In this document: in pieces, positions 49,582-56,864 of the stretch
Layout of the letters: every line of letters begins with the position of its first letter
Numbering within the stretch: the first letter of the stretch is position 1
Assembly (NCBI RefSeq): GCF_008831545.1
Contig: NZ_CP044523.1
Coordinates: 186,001-250,000, forward strand
Reading direction: 5' to 3'
From: Halorussus halophilus
GTDB lineage: Archaea > Halobacteriota > Halobacteria > Halobacteriales > Haladaptataceae
Length of the DNA: 64,000 nt
The notes under the pieces: generated by a model
Seen by the model: only the letters and a program-made list of their open reading frames with translations
The model's database searches: none
What the model was told of the DNA's origin: nothing
Made by a program: the position numbers and the translations under genes

Positions 49582-50541
49582 CTACCAGAACTTGTCGAGT
49601 CCCGATTGCCGCCTCGCCTTCCCGTCGGGGTCGGCGACCCACGGAGTGCGGCCGTCGCGGGCCGCTTCTTTGTCGAATTCGAGTGGGTCGGCCGGGTCGT
49701 GCCCCGGACAGTCAGTGCCGCAGTTTGCGGGATTGACGAGTCGGTCTTTCCACGCGCAGTATGGGAGGCCGTCGCTCCCTTCGCGGGCGACTGCGGTCGC
49801 TTCTTCACAGCCCGGAAAGTCGTACGTTCGCCAGCCTTTGCCGTAGGCGCGTTCGGCGATTCGACGGCGCTTTCGGGCCTTCTCTTCGGCACTGACGACC
49901 GATACGTCTGTTCGGCCGGTGTGGCTGTCGAGCAGTTCGATGCCTGCTTCTCGGATCGGCAGTGGCTCGGGTCCTCGAATCACTTCGCGCTCGCCAGATT
50001 CGGGATAGAACCGCCAGACGCCGACCTCTTCGGGGATGCGATTGAGGTGCGCACCAGTGACGTAGCTCTCCGTAGCGAGGACCACTTCGTCCACTAAGCC
50101 GAGACTCACGTCCTTACGGAGTTGCGTTTGGAGGTCGCCGGGCACGTCTAAGTCTGGCTTGTTCTCGATGGCTCGAATGGTTCCGAACCAGTTCTCGGGG
50201 TACCGCGCGACCTGTCGGACCCCGCCGTCGGCACGCTCGAAGAACCCGATCTCCTCCGCGCGCTCGGTGACGCGGCGGGCGTGCTGGGGCGAGCAATCGA
50301 ACGCCTTCACGGGGTCACGGGCGCGCCCGACGCCCACGTCGTTCTCGATTGCCGCCGCGGGAATCGTCTCGCTGGTGAGGGCAGTCCGGGCCTCGATTTC
50401 CGGGCCGGGAGAGACCGTGAGTACGTCCAGCACGCGATTCGAGGGCGCGCGGACGCTCCCACCGATTTGTCTGGCGACGAGTTGGTCTCCAGTGGCTTCG
50501 AGGTGGGCACACAACGCCAACTCGAAGGGAAATTCGCGCAC
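49582..50541 (-). CDS. DUF5787-type protein: putative PD-(D/E)XK nuclease with Cys cluster
   Basis: 319 aa, GTG start. Residues 5-130 follow the PD-(D/E)XK pattern: helix with Glu7 and Glu15 (FPFELALCAHLEA), Asp39 on a strand (RVLDVLTV), and Glu126-x-Lys128 (AIENKPDL). A winged-helix-like stretch (CSPQHARRVTERAEEIGFFERA) lies between. The C-terminus has four Cys (245, 262, 274, 278: FPGCEE, PYCAWKD, NCGTDCPGH), reminiscent of the iron-sulfur clamp of Cas4/AddB-type nucleases. From memory this is haloarchaeal DUF5787. Function not established; DNA cleavage or repair is inference. Confidence 0.75.
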   Translation of the reverse strand: MREFPFELALCAHLEATGDQLVARQIGGSVRAPSNRVLDVLTVSPGPEIEARTALTSETIPAAAIENDVGVGRARDPVKAFDCSPQHARRVTERAEEIGFFERADGGVRQVARYPENWFGTIRAIENKPDLDVPGDLQTQLRKDVSLGLVDEVVLATESYVTGAHLNRIPEEVGVWRFYPESGEREVIRGPEPLPIREAGIELLDSHTGRTDVSVVSAEEKARKRRRIAERAYGKGWRTYDFPGCEEATAVAREGSDGLPYCAWKDRLVNPANCGTDCPGHDPADPLEFDKEAARDGRTPWVADPDGKARRQSGLDKFW

Positions 50542-50590
50542 GGTGGTCGTTGGCAGTGCGGCAAAGAAAAACTTCGCGTGTTCAGTGTCG

Positions 50591-50869
50591 TTACTGGGCT
50601 CTCTCGATTCCCGCGACGACTGCCTTCACGACGAGCACGGGGAGCGCGAACGCCAGTCCGATGCTGGCGACCCAGCCGAGCAGGATGGTTGGGACCGTGT
50701 TCGGCAGGAGGGCCAGCGCGGTAGCCAGCAGGAGACCCGCGGCGAGTGCGGCGGCGACGAGCGTGAGCGCGCCGACGACCGGCACCGCTCGGCGAGCGAG
50801 GTTCGGGAGGGTTCGTCCGTACGGGGCACGGACGGGCGGTGCGGCCTTTCGTGGGTTGTTCGTCTTCAT
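50591..50869 (-). CDS. Small two-helix membrane protein
   Basis: 92 aa. Basic, Pro-rich N-terminus (MKTNNPRKAAPPVRAP) and two hydrophobic segments (VGALTLVAAALAAGLLLATAL; ILLGWVASIGLAFALPVLVV). Its stop lies 49 bp from the start of the nuclease-like gene on the same strand, so a shared transcript is possible. Function unknown. Confidence 0.6.
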   Translation of the reverse strand: MKTNNPRKAAPPVRAPYGRTLPNLARRAVPVVGALTLVAAALAAGLLLATALALLPNTVPTILLGWVASIGLAFALPVLVVKAVVAGIERAQ

Positions 50870-51034
50870 CGGTCTGTCCTCGTCTGTACAGAGGGGCTAG
50901 GGGGCCTAAAGTGTAATCTGAAGGATATTTCTGTACGGTGTGTTACTGGAGTTGACTTCTGTAAAATATTTTGAATATTGTGTGGGGGTCCGTGCCACCA
51001 AACTCATTGTTCAGGAATATGACGTTCCAAACGA

Positions 51035-51304
51035 ATGGAGACGCAAACGAAGGGGCTGTTGGCTAGTTTGGTGCTACTCTCCACGGGAACTATTCTGGTA
51101 AAGTGGCTCACGATGCGCGAGACACTGCTAACAGGCTCCCACTTTTCGGCCGGTTGGATCGGGTACGGGACGGAGTCCAGTGATTTCGTAGTAACCATCC
51201 CGCCGAGCTACATTTTCGCGGGAGGGGGACTACTAGTTCTTCTTGGTCTGCTCCCGTGGGTCTACGTAGAGAAGACGGGTCTCGGTCGTGAACTCAGACC
51301 GTGA
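51035..51304 (+). CDS. Small two-helix membrane protein
   Basis: 89 aa. Helix 1 GLLASLVLLSTGTILVKWLT, helix 2 IFAGGGLLVLLGLLPWVYV, with a short polar loop between. Less acidic than average. Upstream DNA is AT-rich and contains AATATT-ttg-AATATT (50965-50979), a possible promoter or operator. Family not recognised. Confidence 0.55.
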   Translation: METQTKGLLASLVLLSTGTILVKWLTMRETLLTGSHFSAGWIGYGTESSDFVVTIPPSYIFAGGGLLVLLGLLPWVYVEKTGLGRELRP

Positions 51305-51314
51305 ATCAGTCCTC

Positions 51315-51660
51315 CGGCGCGCGCTGGCGCGGCTTCATGCCGCGCCAAACTACGCGCGAGGGATGAGTATCGCAGCGTGAGAGACGGGCCACGGTCCGTC
51401 TCTCGAAACCGAGAAACGCAATCGGGTGGGAGGGCGTGGCTGCTGCGGTGCTGTGCGGTGCGGTCTCTCCTTGGTTTCGGGAGTAGCTAGCTCCTTTCGG
51501 TTCGTCGCCGCTACGTAGCAATCAGCACGACCGTAGTTTCTTCTTCGAAAGCCCTCGCCCGGTCGCGGCCACTCGGCGACATATCCACAAACCGCGCGGA
51601 TAGAGGTCGCCGAGCGACCAAGACGAACGCGACCGGGCGACCCCTTTCAGTCCCACCCTG
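51315..51660 (-). repeat. Dispersed element family 1, full copy
   Basis: Minus orientation; occupies most of the 512-bp gap before the HTH regulator gene. Shares all blocks with the copy at 32634-33037, including GGGCTTTCGAAGA, TGCTACGTAGCG, AGCTAGCTACTCCCGAAACC, and at its 5' end CAGGGTGGGACTGAAAGGGG. Hairpins on the plus strand: TGGCGCGGC-ttcat-GCCGCGCCA (51325-51347), GAGAGACGG-N8-CCGTCTCTC (51379-51404), TATCC (51582-51586) with GGATA (51598-51602), and GGTCGC-cga-GCGACC (51605-51619). The stems differ from those in the other copy at the same positions. Confidence 0.85.
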
Positions 51661-51790
51661 TGGTCTGGTCAGTCAGCTGTTTCCGATGGTCTGGTCAGTC
51701 AGCTGTTTCCGATGGTCTGGTCAGTCAGCTGTTTCCGATGGTCTGGTCAGTCAGCTGTTTCCGATGGTCTGGTCGGCCAGCCGTTTCCAG
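51661..51790 (+). repeat. 26-bp tandem repeat, five units
   Basis: Unit TGGTCTGGTCAGTCAGCTGT followed by TTCCGA, starting at 51661, 51687, 51713, 51739 and 51765. The first four are identical, the fifth has several changes (GGTCGGCCAGCCG). It starts exactly where the family-1 element ends, between that element and the HTH gene's stop region. No unique spacers, so not a CRISPR array. Confidence 0.93.
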
Positions 51791-51816
51791 TGGTTGACCC
51801 CTCGAACTCTATCGTC

Positions 51817-52767
51817 TCAAACCATCTCCACACTCTCACCCGACAACGACTCACCAGAGCGTTCCATCTTGACCACATCCAACTCGCCATCCAAGACCAC
51901 AGTCAGTGTCTCGCAATCAAGCGGAATATCCACCTGCACTTTCCACGGGTCTTCCGACAGCACCGTCGTCCCCTCGTCACTCACGCACCAGTTTAAGTCC
52001 CAGTAGGGTTTCGTGCAGAGGTCGATGCCGTGGTCGCGGTGGAACGTGACGACATCTGACTGGTCGAGCAAGGACAACCCGACCGCGGAGTACAGTTGAT
52101 GATGGCACTGTTCACAGCGGTGGTCCACGCGGACCTCCAGTCCCAGATACTCCTCCGTGTCGGGCCGAATCGTCGTCGTCATTCGGCCGTTGCACTCCGG
52201 ACAGACCCCGTCGGCGGCCAGGCAGTGGAGGTGACGCACGCGCTGGTTGAAGGCATCTGCAATCTCGGCGTTCGTGCGGTCGTTCAGGCCGCCGGGCGGG
52301 AACGGGTAGTGGCCGTGGTTCTTCGCGCAGTCCGTGCAGTCGATGGCGAGCTTTTCTTCGTGGTACGTCGCGCGCAGGTCACCCTCGCAGGCTGCGCAAC
52401 TTCCCTCGACTTCGAACGGTTCCATCTCGGGATGTTCGTTGAACGACCCCGCCAGAATCGCGCGGACGACCTTCTTGCCCGCCTGTCGGAAGTCGTAGCC
52501 GTCGTCGGTCTGGACGACGAAGTGGTCGGTCAGTTGCTTGAGGTGGTAGTTGAACTGCGCGCTGTCGCGCATCCCGACCTCGCGCCGGAGGTCCGAGAAC
52601 CCGACCGGTCGCTCGGGCGCGGCCCAGAGGGCTTCGAGGATGGAGAGGCGCGTCTCGTTGGCGATGACCGAGAACGCTTCGGCGGGGGCCACGCAGTCCT
52701 CGCAGTCCTGCAAGGCGGCCTTCTCGGCCTCGCCCACCTCGGCGTTCGGTTCAGTCGTTCCGCTCAT
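51817..52767 (-). CDS. ArsR-like winged-helix regulator with zinc-binding C-terminal domain
   Basis: 316 aa. Winged helix at about 25-105 (AFSVIANETRLSILEALWAA, VGFSDLRREVGMRDSAQFNYHL, FVVQTDDGYDFRQAGKKVV) as in ArsR/DUF7344-type regulators. The C-terminal region carries three zinc pairs: CAACEGDL, CTDCAKN, CPECNGRM plus CEQCHHQL, typical of the haloarchaeal family later named DUF7351. Regulated target unknown. Divergent from the aIF2-gamma gene. A 26-bp tandem repeat and a family-1 element follow the stop. Confidence 0.85.
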   Translation of the reverse strand: MSGTTEPNAEVGEAEKAALQDCEDCVAPAEAFSVIANETRLSILEALWAAPERPVGFSDLRREVGMRDSAQFNYHLKQLTDHFVVQTDDGYDFRQAGKKVVRAILAGSFNEHPEMEPFEVEGSCAACEGDLRATYHEEKLAIDCTDCAKNHGHYPFPPGGLNDRTNAEIADAFNQRVRHLHCLAADGVCPECNGRMTTTIRPDTEEYLGLEVRVDHRCEQCHHQLYSAVGLSLLDQSDVVTFHRDHGIDLCTKPYWDLNWCVSDEGTTVLSEDPWKVQVDIPLDCETLTVVLDGELDVVKMERSGESLSGESVEMV

Positions 52768-52987
52768 GTGTGAGAGTTCTTACGCCATCGGCTTATGCGT
52801 TTGCTCGATTCGACTTTTGTAAATTTTCTAATAACTTCGCCGGTCGTCACGAGCCTGGGAAACGACGAAATTCGCCGCGCACGTCATCAGGTACCACTGA
52901 ACAGCCGTGTTTTCGACCACCACAGTCCCGAACCAGAACAGTAGGTTTATCAGTCGTTCAGGGCGAAATCCACAACAGAATTACTGT

Positions 52988-52994
52988 AGGAGGT
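52988..52994 (+). promoter_or_regulatory. Shine-Dalgarno site fixing the TTG start of aIF2-gamma
   Basis: AGGAGGT, five bases before the TTG at 53000. Perfect match to the 16S 3' end, uncommon in haloarchaea where leaderless mRNAs dominate. It decides the start, since no ATG is near. Confidence 0.75.
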
Positions 52995-52999
52995 CAACG

Positions 53000-54232
53000 T
53001 TGACAGGAACACACACCCAACCGGAGGTGAACATCGGACTGGTCGGCCACGTCGATCACGGCAAGACGACGTTGGTACAGGCACTCAGCGGCGAGTGGAC
53101 CGACCAGCACTCCGAAGAGATGAAACGTGGCATCTCCATCCGCCTTGGGTACGCCGACGCCACGTTCCGGCACTGTCCCGATATGGACGAGCCGGAATGT
53201 TACACAGTGGACGAAACCTGCCCAGATGGCAGCGAGAGCGAGGTCCTCAGGACCGTCTCGTTCGTGGACGCCCCCGGACACGAGACGCTGATGGCGACGA
53301 TGCTCTCAGGCGCGGCCATCATGGATGGTGCGGTCTTGGTCGTCTCGGCGACCGACCCCGTCCCACAGGCACAGACAGAAGAACACTTGATGGCGCTGGA
53401 CATCATCGGCATCGACAACATCGTCATCGCGCAGAACAAGATCGACCTGGTAGACCGCGACCAGGCCCAGCGCAACTACGAACAGATTCAGGAGTTCGTC
53501 GAGGGCACCGTCGCCGAAGACGCGCCAGTCGTCCCCATCAGCGCACAGCAGGAGGTCAACATCGACCTCCTCATCAACGCTGTCGAAGACGAGATTCCGA
53601 CGCCCGAACGCGACCCGAACGCGGACGCTCGGATGTACGTCGCCCGCAGTTTCGACATCAACCGTCCCGGTACGACGTGGGACGGTCTGATGGGCGGCGT
53701 CCTCGGCGGCAGTCTGGTCGAAGGGAAACTCACTGACGGCGACGAACTCGAACTGCGTCCCGGCCGCGAGGTCGAGGAAGGCGGCGAGACCCGTTGGGAA
53801 TCCATCGAGACCGACGTGCGCTCGCTTCAAGCGGGTGGCGACATGGTAGACGAAGTGACGCCGGGCGGCCTGCTCGGCGTCGGGACCGGTCTCGACCCGA
53901 GCCTCACCAAAGGTGACGCGCTCGCTGGCCAACTCGCTGGCCCGCCGGGCACGCTCCCGCCGACGTGGCGGCAGTTCACCATGGAGGTAGACCTGCTCGA
54001 ACGACTCGTCGGCGTGGACGACCAAGACATCGACGAGATTTCGACCGGCGAACCGCTGATGCTGACCATCGGCACCGCGACGACGGTCGGTTCGGTGACG
54101 AGCGCACGCGACGGCGAGTGCGAAGTCGCACTCAAGCGTCCCGTCTGCGCGCCCGAAGGGTCGAAGATAGCCATCAACCGCCGCGTCGGCGCACGCTGGC
54201 GGCTCATCGGCGTCGGCACCCTCCGGGAGTAG
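53000..54232 (+). CDS. eif2g: Translation initiation factor aIF2 gamma
   Basis: 410 aa GTPase that delivers initiator tRNA to the ribosome. G1 GHVDHGKT, switch [13 protein letters not shown]3 DAPGHE, G4 AQNKIDL, G5 PISAQQE. The zinc knuckle between switch I and G3 is present ([19 protein letters not shown]). Domains II and III follow ([46 protein letters not shown]). TTG start with strong Shine-Dalgarno gives the usual length. SelB and EF-Tu are excluded by the zinc knuckle and domain III. First gene of the conserved archaeal cluster. Confidence 0.96.
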   Translation: MTGTHTQPEVNIGLVGHVDHGKTTLVQALSGEWTDQHSEEMKRGISIRLGYADATFRHCPDMDEPECYTVDETCPDGSESEVLRTVSFVDAPGHETLMATMLSGAAIMDGAVLVVSATDPVPQAQTEEHLMALDIIGIDNIVIAQNKIDLVDRDQAQRNYEQIQEFVEGTVAEDAPVVPISAQQEVNIDLLINAVEDEIPTPERDPNADARMYVARSFDINRPGTTWDGLMGGVLGGSLVEGKLTDGDELELRPGREVEEGGETRWESIETDVRSLQAGGDMVDEVTPGGLLGVGTGLDPSLTKGDALAGQLAGPPGTLPPTWRQFTMEVDLLERLVGVDDQDIDEISTGEPLMLTIGTATTVGSVTSARDGECEVALKRPVCAPEGSKIAINRRVGARWRLIGVGTLRE

Positions 54233-54233
54233 G

Positions 54234-54620
54234 ATGACTGCGGTCGTCGCCCTCGATACGAGCGCGCTCATGATGCCAGTCGAATGTGACGTGCGGTTGT
54301 TCGACGAGTTGGAGCGTCTCCTGGGCGAGTACGACTGCGTGGTCCCGCAGGCAATCCACGACGAGTTGGCGAAACTCTCGCAGGGTGCCAGCGAAGAGGC
54401 CGTCGCCGCGAGCGTCGGCGCGGACCTCGCAACCGACCGCTGTCGGACCATCGACGCCGAATCCGAGGCATCGTACGCCGACGACGTGCTGGTCGAACTC
54501 GCAGACGAGTTCGACTACGTCGTGACGAACGACGGTCCCTTACGCCAACGCCTGCTCGACGCGGGCGCGTCGGTAATTCATATAAGGGGCCGGAACAAAC
54601 TCGAAATCAGTCAACCATAG
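54234..54620 (+). CDS. PIN domain protein
   Basis: 128 aa. PIN nuclease signature: Asp8 (VVALDTSALM), PQAIHDELAKL with a conserved Glu, ADDVLVELADEF, and TNDGPLRQRLLDAGASVIHIRGRN. Archaeal homologues in this position resemble Fcf1/Utp24-like rRNA-processing nucleases. One base separates it from aIF2-gamma, and it is followed two bases later by rpo7; this synteny is conserved in archaea and indicates a housekeeping role rather than a toxin. Confidence 0.9.
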   Translation: MTAVVALDTSALMMPVECDVRLFDELERLLGEYDCVVPQAIHDELAKLSQGASEEAVAASVGADLATDRCRTIDAESEASYADDVLVELADEFDYVVTNDGPLRQRLLDAGASVIHIRGRNKLEISQP

Positions 54621-54621
54621 C

Positions 54622-55191
54622 ATGTACAAACGGGCTAGACTCAAAGACACAGTCGAGGTACCACCCGAGCATCTCGCAGAGGTGACGCCGGAACTGGTGA
54701 AGAAGCTGTTGCAGGACAAGTTGGAAGGCCGGATGGACGAAGACGTGGGGAGCGTCGTCAGCGTCGTGAAAGTACACGACATCGGCGACGGTGCAGTGCT
54801 ACCGAACCGACCGGGCGTCTACTACGAGGCGGACTTCGACGCCGTCACGTACGACCCGCAGATGCAGGAAGTCGTGGACGGGGAAGTCGTGGAAGTCGTC
54901 AACTTTGGTGCCTTCGTCGGCATCGGTCCGGTAGACGGCCTGCTCCACGTCTCCCAGATTTCCGACGAGTACCTCGCGTACGACGAAGAGAACCAGCAAC
55001 TCGCTTCGCGCGAATCGAACCGCGTGCTGAGCGTCGGCGACTCCGTGCGAGCGCGCATCGTCACGAAGAGCATCGACGAGCGCAACCCGCGCGAGAGCAA
55101 GATCGGCCTGACCGCCAAACAGCCGGGCCTCGGCAAACTCGGCTGGCTCAAAGAAGAGCGCGAAAAGCAGCAAGCCGCGACTGGTGAATAA
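54622..55191 (+). CDS. rpoE1: RNA polymerase subunit Rpo7 (RpoE')
   Basis: 189 aa. N-terminal RNP-like domain (MYKRARLKDTVEVPPEH, EDVGSVVSVVKV) and C-terminal S1 domain (EVVDGEVVEVVNFGAFVGIGPVDGLLHVSQIS; split by a conserved turn). Forms the stalk of archaeal RNA polymerase with Rpo4. Immediately followed by Spt4, the usual archaeal order. Confidence 0.95.
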   Translation: MYKRARLKDTVEVPPEHLAEVTPELVKKLLQDKLEGRMDEDVGSVVSVVKVHDIGDGAVLPNRPGVYYEADFDAVTYDPQMQEVVDGEVVEVVNFGAFVGIGPVDGLLHVSQISDEYLAYDEENQQLASRESNRVLSVGDSVRARIVTKSIDERNPRESKIGLTAKQPGLGKLGWLKEEREKQQAATGE

Positions 55192-55193
55192 CG

Positions 55194-55391
55194 ATGGCTG
55201 CTGACCGTCTCGCCTGCCGGGAGTGCCACGCCGTCGTCGAACCCGACGAGCAAACGTGCCCGCTCTGTGGGTCGTCCAGTCTGACCGAAGACTGGAGTGG
55301 TTACGTCATCATCGCCCACCCCGACGAGAGCGAGATTGCGACGGAGATGGAAGTGGACAAGCCGGGCAAGTACGCGCTGAAGGTCCGCTAA
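55194..55391 (+). CDS. spt4: Transcription elongation factor Spt4 (RpoE'')
   Basis: 65 aa zinc protein. Two knuckles CRECHAVV and CPLCGSSSL hold one zinc; the ending SGYVIIAHPDESEIATEMEV is the Spt4 beta-sheet that binds the Spt5 NGN domain. Two bases after the rpo7 stop. Confidence 0.94.
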   Translation: MAADRLACRECHAVVEPDEQTCPLCGSSSLTEDWSGYVIIAHPDESEIATEMEVDKPGKYALKVR

Positions 55392-55395
55392 GTTC

Positions 55396-56016
55396 GTGAC
55401 GCGCGACGACGGAGACGTGCCGCCGAACGCGAACGATTCGGCGCACCCGGACGATTCGCCAGACGCGGACGCAGACGTACTCGTTCGGCTTCCACGCGAC
55501 CTGCGCGCGGAACTCAAAGAGCCGATGGGGCCGATTTTCACCGACTCCGAGCGACTGCTCTCTGCAGTCGAGGGACCCCTGATTACGGTCGGCGACGTAG
55601 TGACCTCCCACCTCGAACAGGCTGGACGAACGCCCGACGTGGCGGTCGTAGACGGTTTGACGAAGCGCGAGGAAGTCGGCGGCGAAGTCGCGGAAGTTGT
55701 CGCCGCCCTCATCGAGAACACGAACTGCGTCGAAGTCGAGAATCCCGCCGCCACGCTCACTCGCGAGATGGTGGTCGCGCTCCGGGACGCTCTCAGAAGC
55801 GGGGAGCCGACTACTATCGTCGTCGATGGCGAAGAGGACCTCGTTGCCCTTCCGGCCATCGTCGCCGCGCCAATCGGCGCGAGCGTCGTCTACGGGCAAC
55901 CGAACGAGGGGATGGTTCACGCCGAGGTGACGGCGAAGCTGAAAGAGGAGATGCGCGAGTTGTTGGGGAAGATGGACGGGGACGCCACCGAGCTGTTGGC
56001 AGTTTTCGAAGACTGA
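55396..56016 (+). CDS. GTP-dependent dephospho-CoA kinase (DUF359)
   Basis: 206 aa. The archaeal DUF359 enzyme performs the last step of coenzyme A synthesis using GTP. Recognisable pieces: RLPRDLRAELKEPMGPIFTD, ITVGDVVTSHLEQAGRTPDVAVVDGLTKRE, VENPAATLTREMV, and IVVDGEEDLVALPAIVAAPIGASVVYGQPNEGMV. GTG start four bases after the spt4 stop. The acidic N-terminal extension is a halophile feature. A family-2 element separates it from the S24e gene. Confidence 0.92.
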   Translation: MTRDDGDVPPNANDSAHPDDSPDADADVLVRLPRDLRAELKEPMGPIFTDSERLLSAVEGPLITVGDVVTSHLEQAGRTPDVAVVDGLTKREEVGGEVAEVVAALIENTNCVEVENPAATLTREMVVALRDALRSGEPTTIVVDGEEDLVALPAIVAAPIGASVVYGQPNEGMVHAEVTAKLKEEMRELLGKMDGDATELLAVFED

Positions 56017-56124
56017 CTTTTCGACTTGCGGCTCCGCGCGCGAGACGCTGGCGAACGTTTTTCGTGCTGGTTGGGTGACCACCTTGTTGTAGCAGACTGA
56101 CCTTGTGCGGTAGTCGTCCAGCGA

Positions 56125-56298
56125 TTCTACCGCGAGCGAAGACGAGATTCCGCAGGAATCTCGCTGGAGCGAGCGGGCCAAGGAACCCGCAGAAGAGCGC
56201 GCTTCGCGCGCTCTGTCGCGGGTGACGCCGTGCTTTTCATCAGCGTTTTGCCAGTGGTCGGGCGCGGAACGCGCCCGGCCCGCAGCAAAAGGTTGTTC
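56125..56298 (+). repeat. Dispersed element family 2, long copy with covarying hairpins
   Basis: In the 329-bp gap 56017-56345. Blocks: TTCTACCGCGAGCGA (56125-56139), AGCGAGCGGGCCAAGGAACC (56168-56187), GTGCTTTTCATCAGCGTTTT (56230-56249), CGCAGCAAAAGGTTGT (56281-56296). Perfect hairpins: CGAGATTCC-gca-GGAATCTCG (56143-56163), AGAGCGCGC-ttc-GCGCGCTCT (56194-56214), with outer CCCGC/GCGGG, and CGGGCGCG-gaa-CGCGCCCG (56259-56277). The same blocks with different stems occur on the minus strand at 31051-31347. It lies downstream of the dephospho-CoA kinase gene in the same gene-relative orientation. The remaining 56017-56124 shows only a T-run (CGTTTTTCG, 56056-56064). Confidence 0.85.
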
Positions 56299-56345
56299 GA
56301 AATCCTTTTACAGGCTTCAGGGTGAAGTACAGTACAACTGAAAAC

Positions 56346-56669
56346 ATGGAAGTCGAAATCCTCTCCGAGGAGCAGAACCCGATGCTCCACCGGAACGAAG
56401 TGCGGTTCCAGATCGTTCACGACGAAGCAACCCCCTCGCGCCTCTCCGTGCGCGACAGCCTCGCCGCGAAGCTCGACAAGGACTCCAGCGAGGTCGTCGT
56501 CCACGAGATGAACACGAAGTTCGGCATGCGCAAGACCGTCGGCTACGCGAAGGTCTACGATAGCCCCGAACACGCCCGCGACGTCGAGCAGGACCACATG
56601 CTCGAACGCAACAAGATTTCCGCCGACGCCGAAGCGGAAGGCGAGGCAGAGCCCGAGGAGGCTGAATAA
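56346..56669 (+). CDS. rps24e: Ribosomal protein S24e
   Basis: 107 aa. ATG at 56346 ([19 protein letters not shown]) is preferred over an upstream GTG. The motifs [41 protein letters not shown] are characteristic of S24e. Acidic C-terminal tail typical of halophiles. Stop overlaps the S27ae start (TAATG). Confidence 0.95.
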   Translation: MEVEILSEEQNPMLHRNEVRFQIVHDEATPSRLSVRDSLAAKLDKDSSEVVVHEMNTKFGMRKTVGYAKVYDSPEHARDVEQDHMLERNKISADAEAEGEAEPEEAE

Positions 56670-56803
56670 TGGCGCGCTACGAGATGTACGACGACGACGG
56701 CACGACGGACAAGGAAACGTGTACCCGCTGCGGCGACTCGTTCCTCGCCGACCACGGCGACCGCCTCCACTGTGGTCGTTGCGGTTACACCGAGTGGCAG
56801 TAA
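56669..56803 (+). CDS. rps27ae: Ribosomal protein S27ae
   Basis: 44 aa. Begins [16 protein letters not shown] and contains the zinc ribbon CTRCGDSFL...CGRCGY, ending TEWQ. Start overlaps the S24e stop by one base. Position between S24e and Kae1 is the classical archaeal order, which secures the assignment of this very short gene. Confidence 0.93.
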   Translation: MARYEMYDDDGTTDKETCTRCGDSFLADHGDRLHCGRCGYTEWQ

Positions 56804-56864
56804 GCGATGCGCCTTGCGCGCATCGGAAAACGCGAGCGGTGACGGAGGAACCGTGAGCGAGCGA

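Noticed and set aside
51661-51790. CRISPR array
   Set aside because: Units are 26 bp and directly abutting, with no unique spacers; no cas genes in the window.
51686-52006. Open frame starting in the 26-bp repeat
   Set aside because: Arises from the tandem repeat and runs antisense to the regulator gene; no coding character.
53000-54232. Selenocysteine elongation factor SelB, suggested by nearby yqeC
   Set aside because: The zinc knuckle, length and cluster context (PIN, Rpo7, Spt4) identify aIF2-gamma.
54234-54620. VapC toxin
   Set aside because: No antitoxin gene; the conserved position between aIF2-gamma and Rpo7 indicates a housekeeping PIN protein.
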